From NCBI GenBank assembly GCA_013151775.1, contig JAADHO010000355.1, forward strand, positions 1 to 55,546: a stretch of DNA of 55,546 bases, given 5' to 3'. This document shows, piece after piece, positions 34,408-42,658 of this stretch; the first letter of the stretch is position 1; each line of letters opens with the position of its first letter. This stretch comes from Deltaproteobacteria bacterium (GTDB lineage Bacteria; Myxococcota_A; Polyangia; Polyangiales; Houyiibacteriaceae). Both the position numbers and the translations under genes were made by a program. The notes beneath the pieces were generated by a model that saw nothing but the letters and a program-made list of their open reading frames with translations, searched no databases and was not told where the DNA came from.

Positions 34408-34614
34408 CGCCGACTCGGAGTCGTCCGTAGCCGAGTCCAGAGTCGCCACGACGGCGGCCAGCAGCGCGGCGCCGGCGACGGCGGAGACGAAGAGGAAGTC
34501 CACGACGCTGCCCACCGACGAGCAGTTCGCGGCGTGGCCGAGGTGCACGGCGAGGATGTGCGAGTCCATGTCGTCGTCTTCGAGGGCACTCGCCGCGTCT
34601 TCGTCGACCGCCAT
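34339..34614 (-). CDS. Small single-pass membrane protein
   Basis: 91 residues, ATG 34614 overlapping the stop of the preceding gene (TGATG). Acidic N-terminus (MAVDEDAASALEDDDMDSH), one membrane helix (VVDFLFVSAVAGAALLAAVVATL), and an acidic/Gly tail (SATDDSESADPQQGGADGD) whose last 20 codons lie in the right copy of repeat c. No family recognised. Translational coupling to the upstream membrane gene suggests a shared complex. Confidence 0.6.
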   Translation of the reverse strand: MAVDEDAASALEDDDMDSHILAVHLGHAANCSSVGSVVDFLFVSAVAGAALLAAVVATLDSATDDSESADPQQGGADGDVSKGVAGDRNSA

Positions 34615-35059
34615 CACGTGGCCCCGAAGCTGCGCGTGGAGGCGACCCACACACCGAGCACGATGACGACCAGCGCGCACACGAAGGCCGCGGCGAAGAC
34701 GCGTGCGGCAGCCCGGGCGAGTCGGCGGGCGCGAGCCAAGCCGCCACGGAGGCGCCCCAGGCCATGCTGAAGGCCGCGTAGCTGAGGTGTTCCTTGGTCT
34801 CGAAGAGCAGACCCACGGCCGGATTCTGGACGAAGAGCTCACGCTTCACCAGCGCGCGGTAGTCGCCATAGAAGTAGAGCCCCAGGCCAAAGGACGCGGT
34901 GAGCAGCAGGAGCCCGAGGCCGATGACGACGCGCAGGCGTCGGGTCAGAGGCCGCCCCTGCCACAGCAGGATGGCCGGGTGCAGCAGGGCCGCCGCGCCG
35001 AGCACACCGAGGTGCCCGTGGATGCGCTCGAGCAGCACCAGCGTGTTCACAGCGCCCAC
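34614..35059 (-). CDS. Four-helix membrane protein with an apparent frameshift near 34735
   Basis: From GTG 35059 (a second GTG nine bases further is possible) the frame gives helices LGVLGAAALLHPAILLW, VVIGLGLLLLTASFGLGLYFYG and HLSYAAFSMAWGASVAAW. After about 34740 that frame becomes Pro/Arg-rich, while the -1 frame reads LARAAARVFAAAFVCALVVI with a last membrane helix and stops at TGA 34616-34614, overlapping the next ATG. One missing base in the GCGCCC stretch explains it. As written the gene is broken; an assembly error is equally possible. Function unknown. Confidence 0.6.
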
Positions 35060-35080
35060 CTGCTCATGGCAACCGCCTGC

Positions 35081-35428
35081 TCATGGCAACCACAGGGCCA
35101 AGGCCGGGATCAAGATGGCCCAGAGCAGGGCGACGCGCCCGAGCCCCACGCTCCACGCCTGCGCCTCACGCCCACGCAGCCAACGCCAGGCCGCGATGGC
35201 GAGCAGCCCCGCCCACCACGAGGCGATGGCCGCCCGCCAATAGAAGCCGGCGTGGGTCGAGCGCAGGATCAGCGCCGGGTTGGGCGTGGCGCCGTGGGCG
35301 ATGGAGACCTCGAAGGCGCGCTGCAACATGTAGGCGAGGGGCGCCACCACGGCGATCAGCAGGGCGGCCCCGGACGCCGCGCGGCGCTGTCCGTCGGAAT
35401 CCGTCGTCTGGGTCGTGAAAGCCGTCAT
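35081..35428 (-). CDS. Small polytopic membrane protein, function unknown
   Basis: 115 residues with three hydrophobic segments (AALLIAVVAPLAYML, AIASWWAGLLAIAAW, GLGRVALLWAILIPALALW). Its stop lies in the second of two 17-bp tandem copies (35059-35091) that contain GGTTGCCATGAGCAGG on the minus strand, separating it from the next gene. It heads a small leftward membrane-protein operon (35428 to 34339). Confidence 0.6.
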   Translation of the reverse strand: MTAFTTQTTDSDGQRRAASGAALLIAVVAPLAYMLQRAFEVSIAHGATPNPALILRSTHAGFYWRAAIASWWAGLLAIAAWRWLRGREAQAWSVGLGRVALLWAILIPALALWLP

Positions 35429-35527
35429 GCTGAAGCCGAACTCGAACTCGACCCGGTGTACGCGAGTCTCCCCGCGCTGACCAACCCACCCTTGCCCAGG
35501 CCACGCGCGGCGGGCATCGTGAAGCCC

Positions 35528-37549
35528 ATGCGCACCCTGCTCAGCTTGGCGCTCGTGTCTGCCATCGCACTCGCCTGCGGCGACGACTCCGCGCCCACGG
35601 ACGCCGCGGTCGACGCTGACGCCGCCGTCGACGCGGGGCCGTCCGTGATCACCGGCTTGCCCGACACGCGCGAGGCGTGCAGCGATCGCGACCCTCTGCG
35701 GCGCCCCTTCTTCGGCGATCTCCACGTGCACACGGCCTTCTCCTTCGACGCCGCCGCCTACGACGTGCGCAACCGCCCGGCGGACGCCTACCGCTTCGCG
35801 CGCGGAGAGGCCGTGGGCCTGCCACCCTACGACGCCGACGGCAACGCCACGCGCACCGTGCAGCTGCGGCGCCCCCTCGACTTCGCGGCCGTGACCGACC
35901 ACTCGGAGCTGCTCGAGGAGACCACCATCTGCACCGACCCGACGAGCGAGGGCTACGACTCGTCCACCTGCCAGAGCTACCGCGGCGGCGACGCCCACGT
36001 CGCAGACTTCGGCGACTTCATCCAGGCCATCGGCCTCGCGAGCCCGCGCAAGACGCGCCTGTGTCGGGCCGACCGGGCGCTCTGCGCGCGTCAGCTCGAG
36101 ACCGTCTGGGGCGAGACCATGGACGCCGCCGAGGCCGCCTACGATCGCAGCTCGGCCTGCACCTTCACCTCCTTCGTGGGCTACGAGTGGACGGGCTCCG
36201 CGGGCGGCGGCGGACGCAATATCCACCGCTGCATCCTGTTCAAGAACCGCACTGTGTCGCGCACGCCCACGAGCTATGTGTCGGCGAACACGGCCGACGC
36301 CATGTGGCGCGCCCTCGAGCGCGACTGCCTCGACACGGACACGGACTGCGATCTGCTGGCCATCCCGCACAACTCCAACATCTCCGTCGGCCAGATGTTC
36401 GTACCCATCACCGAAGACGACGTGCCCTACACGCGCGCCGAGGCCGAGCGCCGCGCGCGCCTCGAGCCGCTGATGGAGATCTACCAACACAAGGGCGCGT
36501 CGGAGTGCATCGCGGGCATCCCCGACCCCTTGGCCAGCGAGGACGAGCTGTGCGAGTTCGAAGAGGTCCACGAAAACCTCTGCACGGGCGCGGCGAGCGA
36601 CCCGAGCGACTGCACACCCGTCTGCGACGCGTCGAGCATGGGCTCGAGCTTCCTCGGTCCGGGCTGTGTGGCGGTCAACGACTTCGCGCGGGGCGCCCTG
36701 CGTGAAGGCCTCAGTGAGTACGCGCGCGTCGGCGCCGACCCCTTCATGCTCGGCTTCGTCGGCAGCACGGACACGCACAACGGCACGCCCGGCGCCGTAC
36801 AAGAAGACGCCTGGCAGGGACACGTGGGCAACACGGATGACGAAGCCGAGGAGCAGCTCGAGCCGCCGGGCAGCATCGCCGTCAGCCAGCGCACCAGCTC
36901 GCCTGGAGGGCTCGCCGTGATCTGGGCCGAAGAGAATTCCCGCGACTCCCTGTTCGACGCTCTGCGCCGGCGCGAGACCTACGCCACCAGCGGCAACCGG
37001 CCCGTGGTGCGCGTCTTCGGTGGCTACGGCTATCCCGACGACATCTGCTCGCGCACGGATCTCGCCGAGGTCGGCTACGCAGGCGGCGTGCCCATGGGCG
37101 GTCAGCTCGCGGTGGCGGCAGTGGGCATGACGCCGGTGATCGTGGTGTCGGCGCAGCGCGACAGCCTCGGCGCGCCCTTGCAGCATGTGCAGGTGATCAA
37201 GGGCTGGCTCGAGGCGGGCACGACCCACGAGCAGATCTACGAAGTGGCGGGCGACCCGGCGGACGGCGCGACCGTCGACGTGGACACCTGCGAGCCCAGC
37301 TTCGCCGGCGTCGACTCCTTATGCGGGCGCTGGGTGGATCCCGACTTCGATCCCAGCGAGCCCGCCTTCTACTACGTGCGCGTGCTCGAGGATCCCACCT
37401 GTCGCTGGAGCCGTCGCGTCTGCAACACCGCCCGCGTCGACTGCGCCAGCGTCACACCGGGCAGCGCTCTCGCCTCCTGCTGCGACGGATCCATCCCCGA
37501 CACCATCCAGGAGCGCGCCTGGACCAGCCCCATATTCTACCTGCCTTGA
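35528..37549 (+). CDS. DUF3604-family exported lipoprotein with PHP-like metal motifs
   Basis: 673 residues from ATG 35528. Lipobox region SAIALAC, an Asp/Ala linker, then the DUF3604 domain: FFGDLHVHTAFSFDA (HxH metal motif), DFAAVTDHSELLEE, FVGYEWT, AIPHNSNIS, MEIYQHKGASEC, GSTDTHNGTPGA and RRRETYATSGNRP. The His/Asp pattern is that of PHP phosphoesterases, so a metal-dependent hydrolase in the envelope is likely; substrate unknown. The C-terminus has paired cysteines. The open frame upstream of 35528 is a chance extension on the strand opposite the membrane operon. Confidence 0.88.
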   Translation: MRTLLSLALVSAIALACGDDSAPTDAAVDADAAVDAGPSVITGLPDTREACSDRDPLRRPFFGDLHVHTAFSFDAAAYDVRNRPADAYRFARGEAVGLPPYDADGNATRTVQLRRPLDFAAVTDHSELLEETTICTDPTSEGYDSSTCQSYRGGDAHVADFGDFIQAIGLASPRKTRLCRADRALCARQLETVWGETMDAAEAAYDRSSACTFTSFVGYEWTGSAGGGGRNIHRCILFKNRTVSRTPTSYVSANTADAMWRALERDCLDTDTDCDLLAIPHNSNISVGQMFVPITEDDVPYTRAEAERRARLEPLMEIYQHKGASECIAGIPDPLASEDELCEFEEVHENLCTGAASDPSDCTPVCDASSMGSSFLGPGCVAVNDFARGALREGLSEYARVGADPFMLGFVGSTDTHNGTPGAVQEDAWQGHVGNTDDEAEEQLEPPGSIAVSQRTSSPGGLAVIWAEENSRDSLFDALRRRETYATSGNRPVVRVFGGYGYPDDICSRTDLAEVGYAGGVPMGGQLAVAAVGMTPVIVVSAQRDSLGAPLQHVQVIKGWLEAGTTHEQIYEVAGDPADGATVDVDTCEPSFAGVDSLCGRWVDPDFDPSEPAFYYVRVLEDPTCRWSRRVCNTARVDCASVTPGSALASCCDGSIPDTIQERAWTSPIFYLP

Positions 37550-37628
37550 GGGGCCACTGAATCGAATCGACCCGAGCGCGTCTGAGTGTACGGTTGCCAA
37601 TCACTCGATTGCCGGAGATCATCTCGCC

Positions 37629-38198
37629 ATGAAGAAAATCCTCCCCATTCTCGCCGCCCTCGCGCTGGTGTTCACTACGACCTCCGCCCAGGCTCGACGC
37701 TGCGGCGGCGTGACCTATCCCGCCCACGTCAGCGTCGGCGGCACGCAGCTCACGCTGAACGGGCTCGGCATCCGCGAGGCCACGATCTTCAACGTGGACG
37801 TGTATGTAGCCGCGCTCTACCTCGAGGCCGCCAACCGCGACGGCAACGCCGTCAGCGACTCGGAGACGAAGAAGCGCCTGGTGCTGCACTTCGTCCGAGA
37901 CGTCGACGGCTCCGACATCCAAGAGGCGTGGAGCGAAGGCTTCCAGGGACAAGGTCGCGCCTCCGCCTTCCGCGCGCAGATCCGGCGCCTCAACGGCTGG
38001 ATGAGCGACATGAGCGAGGGCGACGTGATGACCTTCACCTACGAGCCGGGCACGGGCCTGACCGTCAGCGTGCGCGGACGTCGCAAGGGCACCATCGAGG
38101 GCGCCGACTTCGCCCACGCCTTCTTCCGCATCTGGCTCGGCGCGCACCCGCCCAACCGCGGCCTGAAGGTGGGTCTGCTCGGCGGCCACTGCGGCTGA
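37629..38198 (+). CDS. Chalcone-isomerase-like exported protein
   Basis: 189 residues with a signal peptide (MKKILPILAALALVFTTTSAQA). The mature part matches the chalcone-isomerase-like family of bacterial periplasmic proteins: LTLNGLGIREATIFNVDVYVAALYLE, LHFVRDVDGSDIQEAWSEGF, MSEGDVMTFTYEPGTGLTV, and a final FAHAFFRIWLG. These are fold relatives without proven isomerase activity in bacteria, perhaps fatty-acid binding. Complete; no clear operon partner. Confidence 0.88.
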   Translation: MKKILPILAALALVFTTTSAQARRCGGVTYPAHVSVGGTQLTLNGLGIREATIFNVDVYVAALYLEAANRDGNAVSDSETKKRLVLHFVRDVDGSDIQEAWSEGFQGQGRASAFRAQIRRLNGWMSDMSEGDVMTFTYEPGTGLTVSVRGRRKGTIEGADFAHAFFRIWLGAHPPNRGLKVGLLGGHCG

Positions 38199-38214
38199 GC
38201 CCGCGGGCCCGACC

Positions 38215-39630
38215 TCAGTCGAAGCGCGGCCAGTCCGTGTGGACGACGGTGTCGGGATCGTCGAGGCGGCGATAGGTGTGGCTGCCGAAGTAGTCGCGCT
38301 GCGCCTGGATCAGGTTGGCGCTGCCGTGGGCGGTCGTCAGGGTGTCGAACCACGAGAGCGACGCCGCGAAGCCGGGCACGGCGAAGCCGGCGGACGTGGC
38401 GCGTGAGACGACCTTGCGCCACGCCGGGACGCGGGCGCCGAGGTCCGTGACGAAGCTCGGCGCCAAGGCCAAGAGCGCGGGCGAGTCGCCGGCGTAGACC
38501 TCGCGGATGCGGTCGAGGAAGCGCGCGCGGATGATGCAGCCCGCGGTCCAGATGCGCGCCACCTCGCCGAGATCGGTGCCGAAGTCGAACTCCGCGCTGG
38601 CCGCCTCGAGCAGCTGAAATCCCTGCGTGTAGCTCGCGATCTTGGAGGCGTAGAGAGCGCGACCGATGTCGTCCACGCTGAGATCAGCGAGCTCGCCTTG
38701 GCTCGGCGCGTAGGCGGCCTCGGCCTCGACGCGCAGCGCCTTGAAGGACGAGAGGGCGCGCGCGTCCACGGCGGCGGCGATGGTCGGCACGGGGACGCCG
38801 AGCTCGATGGCCGTGAGCACGGTCCAGCGACCCGTGCCCTTCTGTCCCGCCTTGTCGAGGATGGCGTCGACCAGAGGCGCGCTCGCCTGCTTCGGGTCCG
38901 GCGTACGTAAGATGTTGGCCGTGATCTCCACCAGGAAACTCTCGAGCTCGCCCTCGTTCCACGCGGCGAAGATCTCGCCGACCTCCGCGGCGCTCTTGCC
39001 GAGGCCACGACGAAGCAAGACGCTGGCCTCCGCCACCAGCTGCATGTCGCCGTACTCGATGCCGTTGTGCACCATCTTGACGAAGTGCCCCGCGGAGGCG
39101 CGGCCGCAGTAGCCCACGCAGGGTCCAGAGTCGCTGCGCGCGGCGATGGACTCGAGCACGGGCTTCAGCCGCTCCCACGCCTCGGCGTCGCCGCCCGGCA
39201 TCATGGCTGGTCCGAGCAGCGCACCCTCGGCGCCTCCGCTCACGCCCATGCCGACGAAGCGCCACGGCCGCTCCTGCGCCCGCGCGTCGCGCCTGTCCGT
39301 GTCGCGAAACAGACTGTTGCCACCGTCCACGACGATGTCGTCCTGCTCGAGCAGCGGGTCGAGGCTGTCGAGCACGGCGTCCACGGCGCGCCCGGCGTTG
39401 ACGAGCAGCACGATGCGCCGAGGTCGCTCGAGGCGTCCAAGCAACTCCTCGGCGCTGGACGCGATGTCGAGCTTCGCCTCGGGGTACTTGGCGGCCATGG
39501 CGCGCGCGCCCTCGACGTCGAGGTCGAAGCCGCCCACGGAGAAGCCGCGGCTGGCGAAATTGCGAGCGAGGCTGCTGCCCATGACGCCGAGGCCGATGAC
39601 GGCGACGTCGTTGAGTTTCCGTTCGTTCAT
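38215..39630 (-). CDS. gnd: 6-phosphogluconate dehydrogenase, decarboxylating
   Basis: 471 residues, the normal length. Rossmann start VIGLGVMGSSLARNFASRG, VSGGAEGALLGPAMMPGG, catalytic region GHFVKMVHNGIEYGDMQL, the family signature ILDKAGQKGTGRW and the NADP/substrate tail DYFGSHTYRR. It oxidises 6-phosphogluconate to ribulose 5-phosphate and CO2 with NADP+, giving NADPH. The ATG (39630) overlaps the pgl stop by 4 bases (ATGA), so pgl-gnd is an operon divergent from zwf. Open frame upstream of 39630 is in the pgl gene's other frame. Confidence 0.97.
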   Translation of the reverse strand: MNERKLNDVAVIGLGVMGSSLARNFASRGFSVGGFDLDVEGARAMAAKYPEAKLDIASSAEELLGRLERPRRIVLLVNAGRAVDAVLDSLDPLLEQDDIVVDGGNSLFRDTDRRDARAQERPWRFVGMGVSGGAEGALLGPAMMPGGDAEAWERLKPVLESIAARSDSGPCVGYCGRASAGHFVKMVHNGIEYGDMQLVAEASVLLRRGLGKSAAEVGEIFAAWNEGELESFLVEITANILRTPDPKQASAPLVDAILDKAGQKGTGRWTVLTAIELGVPVPTIAAAVDARALSSFKALRVEAEAAYAPSQGELADLSVDDIGRALYASKIASYTQGFQLLEAASAEFDFGTDLGEVARIWTAGCIIRARFLDRIREVYAGDSPALLALAPSFVTDLGARVPAWRKVVSRATSAGFAVPGFAASLSWFDTLTTAHGSANLIQAQRDYFGSHTYRRLDDPDTVVHTDWPRFD

Positions 39631-40310
39631 GCTTGGCTCCCGGAGCTGAGGTCGAGGTCGGTGAAGAGGCTCAGGTGGGGCAGACCCACCGCAGGTAGAC
39701 GGGCGTCGCCCGCGAGCAGGCCCATCAGCGCGGTGCGCTTGGACTCGCCCGTCGCCAGCAGGATCGAGGCCCGGGCCGTGCACAGCAGATCGCGCGTGAG
39801 CGTCATGCGCCGCGGCGGCGGCTTGGGGCTGTCGTCCACGAAGCGCACGAGCTCGCCATCCCACGCGCGGCCGGGAAAGAGCGAGGCGATGTGACCGTCG
39901 GCGCCCATGCCGAGCAGCGTGACGTCGAGGGCCGCTCCCCAGCGACGCAGCTCGGACCGCACCCGCGCGACGGCCTCGGCCGGAGACTCGTCGTCCAACC
40001 ACAGGGGCAGCTCCTGCGCCGCGCGCGCCGGGCTGATGCGATGGGTCGCGCCTCGGTTGCTGCTCGCGTCCGCGACGGGGACGCAGCGCTCATCGACCCA
40101 GGTGAGGCGCAGGGCGCTCAGCGCCTCACCGAGCTTGCGAGCGGCGATGGGCCAGGCCTTCGAGGCCGAGCCGCCCGAGAGAGCGATCCGCACGCAAGGC
40201 TGCGCGCCGGGCGCTCGCTGCGCGCGCAGCGCCGGCTCGATGGCGTCGACCAAGGCCTGGGCCGCGGCCTCCACCGGATCGTCGCAGCGGGCGTGCAGGT
40301 CGATGCTCAC
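39627..40310 (-). CDS. pgl: 6-phosphogluconolactonase
   Basis: 227 residues from GTG 40310. Family motifs: LSGGSASKAW, LTWVDERCVP, the SNRG loop and LLGMGADGHIASLFPG. It hydrolyses 6-phosphogluconolactone made by Zwf, feeding Gnd. The start is set by TAGCAT 7 nt upstream (40323-40318) and by alignment with normal length; an earlier in-frame ATG would overlap the divergent zwf start. Overlaps gnd by 4 bp. Confidence 0.93.
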   Translation of the reverse strand: MSIDLHARCDDPVEAAAQALVDAIEPALRAQRAPGAQPCVRIALSGGSASKAWPIAARKLGEALSALRLTWVDERCVPVADASSNRGATHRISPARAAQELPLWLDDESPAEAVARVRSELRRWGAALDVTLLGMGADGHIASLFPGRAWDGELVRFVDDSPKPPPRRMTLTRDLLCTARASILLATGESKRTALMGLLAGDARLPAVGLPHLSLFTDLDLSSGSQA

Positions 40311-40317
40311 CGCGGCG

Positions 40318-40323
40318 ATGCTA
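40318..40323 (-). promoter_or_regulatory. -10 box TAGCAT of pgl-gnd in the divergent pgl/zwf gap
   Basis: TAGCAT on the minus strand ends 7 nt before the pgl GTG. Only 52 bp separate the two divergent starts; on the plus strand GATGAT (40352-40357) ends 5 nt before the zwf ATG and may serve it. Confidence 0.4.
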
Positions 40324-40362
40324 CGCCGATCCCAAGCAGGGCGCGATGTGCGATGATGCGGC

Positions 40363-41841
40363 ATGAGCCAAGCGCAGCCGGAACCGAGCCTCTTCATCAT
40401 CTTCGGCGGCACGGGCGATCTCGCTCGACGCAAGCTCTTGCCCGCCCTCGCGCGCTTGTCGGCGGCGGAACAGCTCGGGAGATGCCACGTGGTGGGCGTC
40501 ACGCGAGACACGAACTTCAACGACGACTCCTACCGCGAGCTGGTCGCCGAGTCCCTCGACGCGGCGGGGCTGAACGAGCAGCAGCGACACGCGCTGTGCA
40601 CCGCGACGCTGCACTATCACGGGATCGGCGAGGGCACGCAGGAGGACTTCGAGGCCTTGGGCGCGCGCCTCACGGCGCTCGAGGAGCAGCACGGCTTGGA
40701 CCGTCAGAACCGCACGTTCTACCTCTCGCTGCCGCCCAAGGCGTTCCCCATCACGATGGAGGGGTTGGCCAAGGCCGGGCTGAACCGGAGCGCCGGCTGG
40801 ACGCGGCTCGTGGTCGAGAAGCCCTTCGGCCGGGACCTCGCGAGTGCGCGCGCGCTGACCGAGATCACACACCGATACTTCGAGGAAGAGCAGGTGTATC
40901 GCATCGATCACTATCTCGGAAAAGAGACGGTGCAGAACCTGCTCGTGTTCCGCTTCGCCAACACCATGTTCGAGTCCATGTGGAATCGCGACCGAGTCGA
41001 GAGCGTGATGATCACGGTGTCCGAGAGCCTCGGCCTCGGCTCGCGAGCGGGCTACTACGACGGCATCGGTGCGCTGCGGGACATGGTGCAGAACCACATC
41101 ACGCAGCTGCTGACGCTGGTCGCCATGGAGCCGCCGAGCAGCTTCGACGCCGAGGCGATCCGCTACGAGAAGATCAAGGTGCTGCGCTCGATGGCGCCGA
41201 TCGATCCGAGCCAGGTGATCCGCGGTCAGTACGACCACGGCGTGGTGGATGGCGAGCAGGTGCAAGGCTACCTCGAAGAGGAAGGCGTGCCCTCGACGTC
41301 GACCACCGAGACCTTCGTGGCCATGCGCCTCAGCGTCGACAACTGGCGCTGGACGGGCGTGCCCTTCTACATCCGCAGCGGCAAACGCCTGGCCGCCAAG
41401 AGCTCACAGATCGCCGTGCGCTTTCGCGACGTGCCCGTGAGCCTCTTCCAGAGCATGGGCGCCAAGCTCGACACCTCGGACGTGCTGCTGATCACCTTGC
41501 AGCCCGACGAGGGCTTCTCCATGCACCTCGACGTGAAGGCGCCCGGCGACCCCTTCCGCACCAAGCAGATCCCCTTATCCTTCCGCTACTCCGAGCGCTT
41601 CGGCGAGATCCCGCCCGCCTACCAGACGCTGCTGCTCAACGTCCTGAACGGAGATCAGACGCTCTTCGTCCACGCCGACGAGGTCGAGCACAGCTGGCGC
41701 CTGTACACACCTCTGCTCGAGAACCCCGGCATCATCCACCGCTACCGAGCCGGCTCATGGGGCCCCAAGGAGGCGGACGCCCTCGCCATCCCCGAGAAGC
41801 AGCTGTGGCAAATCGACGGCGCTCTGAAGGACGAGGCCTAG
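40363..41841 (+). CDS. zwf: Glucose-6-phosphate 1-dehydrogenase
   Basis: 492 residues, normal length. NADP site IIFGGTGDLARRKLLPAL, EKPFGRDLASA, active-site signature RIDHYLGKE with the catalytic His, QNLLVFRFAN, VMITVSESLGLGSRAGYYD, and FYIRSGKRL. Commits glucose 6-phosphate to the oxidative pentose phosphate pathway with production of NADPH. Divergent from pgl-gnd, so all three enzymes of the branch lie together. No OpcA-like partner is present. Complete. Confidence 0.97.
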   Translation: MSQAQPEPSLFIIFGGTGDLARRKLLPALARLSAAEQLGRCHVVGVTRDTNFNDDSYRELVAESLDAAGLNEQQRHALCTATLHYHGIGEGTQEDFEALGARLTALEEQHGLDRQNRTFYLSLPPKAFPITMEGLAKAGLNRSAGWTRLVVEKPFGRDLASARALTEITHRYFEEEQVYRIDHYLGKETVQNLLVFRFANTMFESMWNRDRVESVMITVSESLGLGSRAGYYDGIGALRDMVQNHITQLLTLVAMEPPSSFDAEAIRYEKIKVLRSMAPIDPSQVIRGQYDHGVVDGEQVQGYLEEEGVPSTSTTETFVAMRLSVDNWRWTGVPFYIRSGKRLAAKSSQIAVRFRDVPVSLFQSMGAKLDTSDVLLITLQPDEGFSMHLDVKAPGDPFRTKQIPLSFRYSERFGEIPPAYQTLLLNVLNGDQTLFVHADEVEHSWRLYTPLLENPGIIHRYRAGSWGPKEADALAIPEKQLWQIDGALKDEA

Positions 41842-41929
41842 TCGATCGAGTCTCGCCGCGCGCCGCCGCTCGCGCATGTGGCGGGTGACGCGCTGCGCCT
41901 GAAGTTCGTTCTGTGCGTGCGTTCTCGTG

Positions 41930-41935
41930 TACCTT
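41930..41935 (+). promoter_or_regulatory. -10 box TACCTT of the methyltransferase gene
   Basis: TACCTT ends 6 nt before ATG 41942; used to choose that start. Confidence 0.45.
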
Positions 41936-41941
41936 GCGTCC

Positions 41942-42517
41942 ATGCGAGCGACGAAGCTGAACCTCGGCTGCGGCAGCCGGAAGCGCGATGGCTACCTGAA
42001 CGTGGACGTCTCGGAGGAGTGCGCCCCGGATCAGGTGGTGGACCTCGAGTCTCTGCCCTGGCCCTTCGAGGACGACTCGGCCGACGAGATCCTGATGAGC
42101 CACGTGCTCGAGCACCTCGGCGCCGACTCCCGCACCTTCCTCGGCATCGTGAAGGAGCTGTATCGTGTCTGCCGCCATGACGCCGTCGTCCACGTGATCG
42201 TGCCCCATCCGCGCCACGACGACTTTCTGATCGACCCGACGCACGTGCGTCCGATCCTGCCGGAGACCTTTCAACTCTTCAGCAAGGCTCGGAACGTCGC
42301 CTGGCGGAAGAAGGGCGCGGCCAACACGCCCCTCGCGCTGATCCTCGACGTCGACTTCGAGATCGCGCGCGTGAACTACACCATCGACGAGCCCTGGCTC
42401 ACGCTCCTGGGATCGGGCGAGCTGGATCGAGACGGCCTCGAGCTGGCGATCCGTCAGCACTTCAACGTGGTCAAGCAGGTCGAGGTCGATCTGAAGGTCA
42501 TCAAGAGCGAAGGCTGA
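41942..42517 (+). CDS. Class I SAM-dependent methyltransferase
   Basis: 191 residues from ATG 41942. SAM-binding motif I KLNLGCGSRKRDGYLNVDV (an acidic residue ends strand 2), then LPWPFEDDSADEILMSHVLEHLG typical of the Methyltransf_11 group, and KELYRVCRHDAVVHVIVPHPRHDDFL. Related proteins sit in polysaccharide or lipopolysaccharide clusters, but the substrate cannot be told here. Start supported by a -10 box 6 nt upstream. Confidence 0.88.
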   Translation: MRATKLNLGCGSRKRDGYLNVDVSEECAPDQVVDLESLPWPFEDDSADEILMSHVLEHLGADSRTFLGIVKELYRVCRHDAVVHVIVPHPRHDDFLIDPTHVRPILPETFQLFSKARNVAWRKKGAANTPLALILDVDFEIARVNYTIDEPWLTLLGSGELDRDGLELAIRQHFNVVKQVEVDLKVIKSEG

Positions 42518-42573
42518 GCACGGCGCAGCCTGCATACACCAAGTGCATTCCATGTACAGCCGTGCCACGTTTT

Positions 42574-42602
42574 CCCCCAATGCTTCCAGGATGAATTGGG
42601 GG
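42574..42602. terminator. Hairpin after the methyltransferase gene, possible terminator
   Basis: CCCCCAAT (42574-42581) and ATTGGGGG (42595-42602) are perfect 8-bp complements around a 13-nt loop, 57 bp past the methyltransferase stop. No T-run follows, so function as an intrinsic terminator is uncertain. Confidence 0.35.
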
Positions 42603-42658
42603 TCCACTGCGCGCGATCTGCTGCTATCCTGCCCAGCGCTCGTGCACGGAGAGACCAA

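Noticed and set aside
34703-35527. Upstream extension of the DUF3604 open frame by 275 codons
   Set aside because: This part is Arg/Gln-rich with no motif, lies opposite membrane-protein genes, and the signal peptide begins at 35528.
38186-38222. A terminator hairpin between the convergent chalcone-isomerase-like and gnd genes
   Set aside because: Only a short GC palindrome (GCCCGCGGGC) is present, with no T-run, and such palindromes are common by chance at this GC content.
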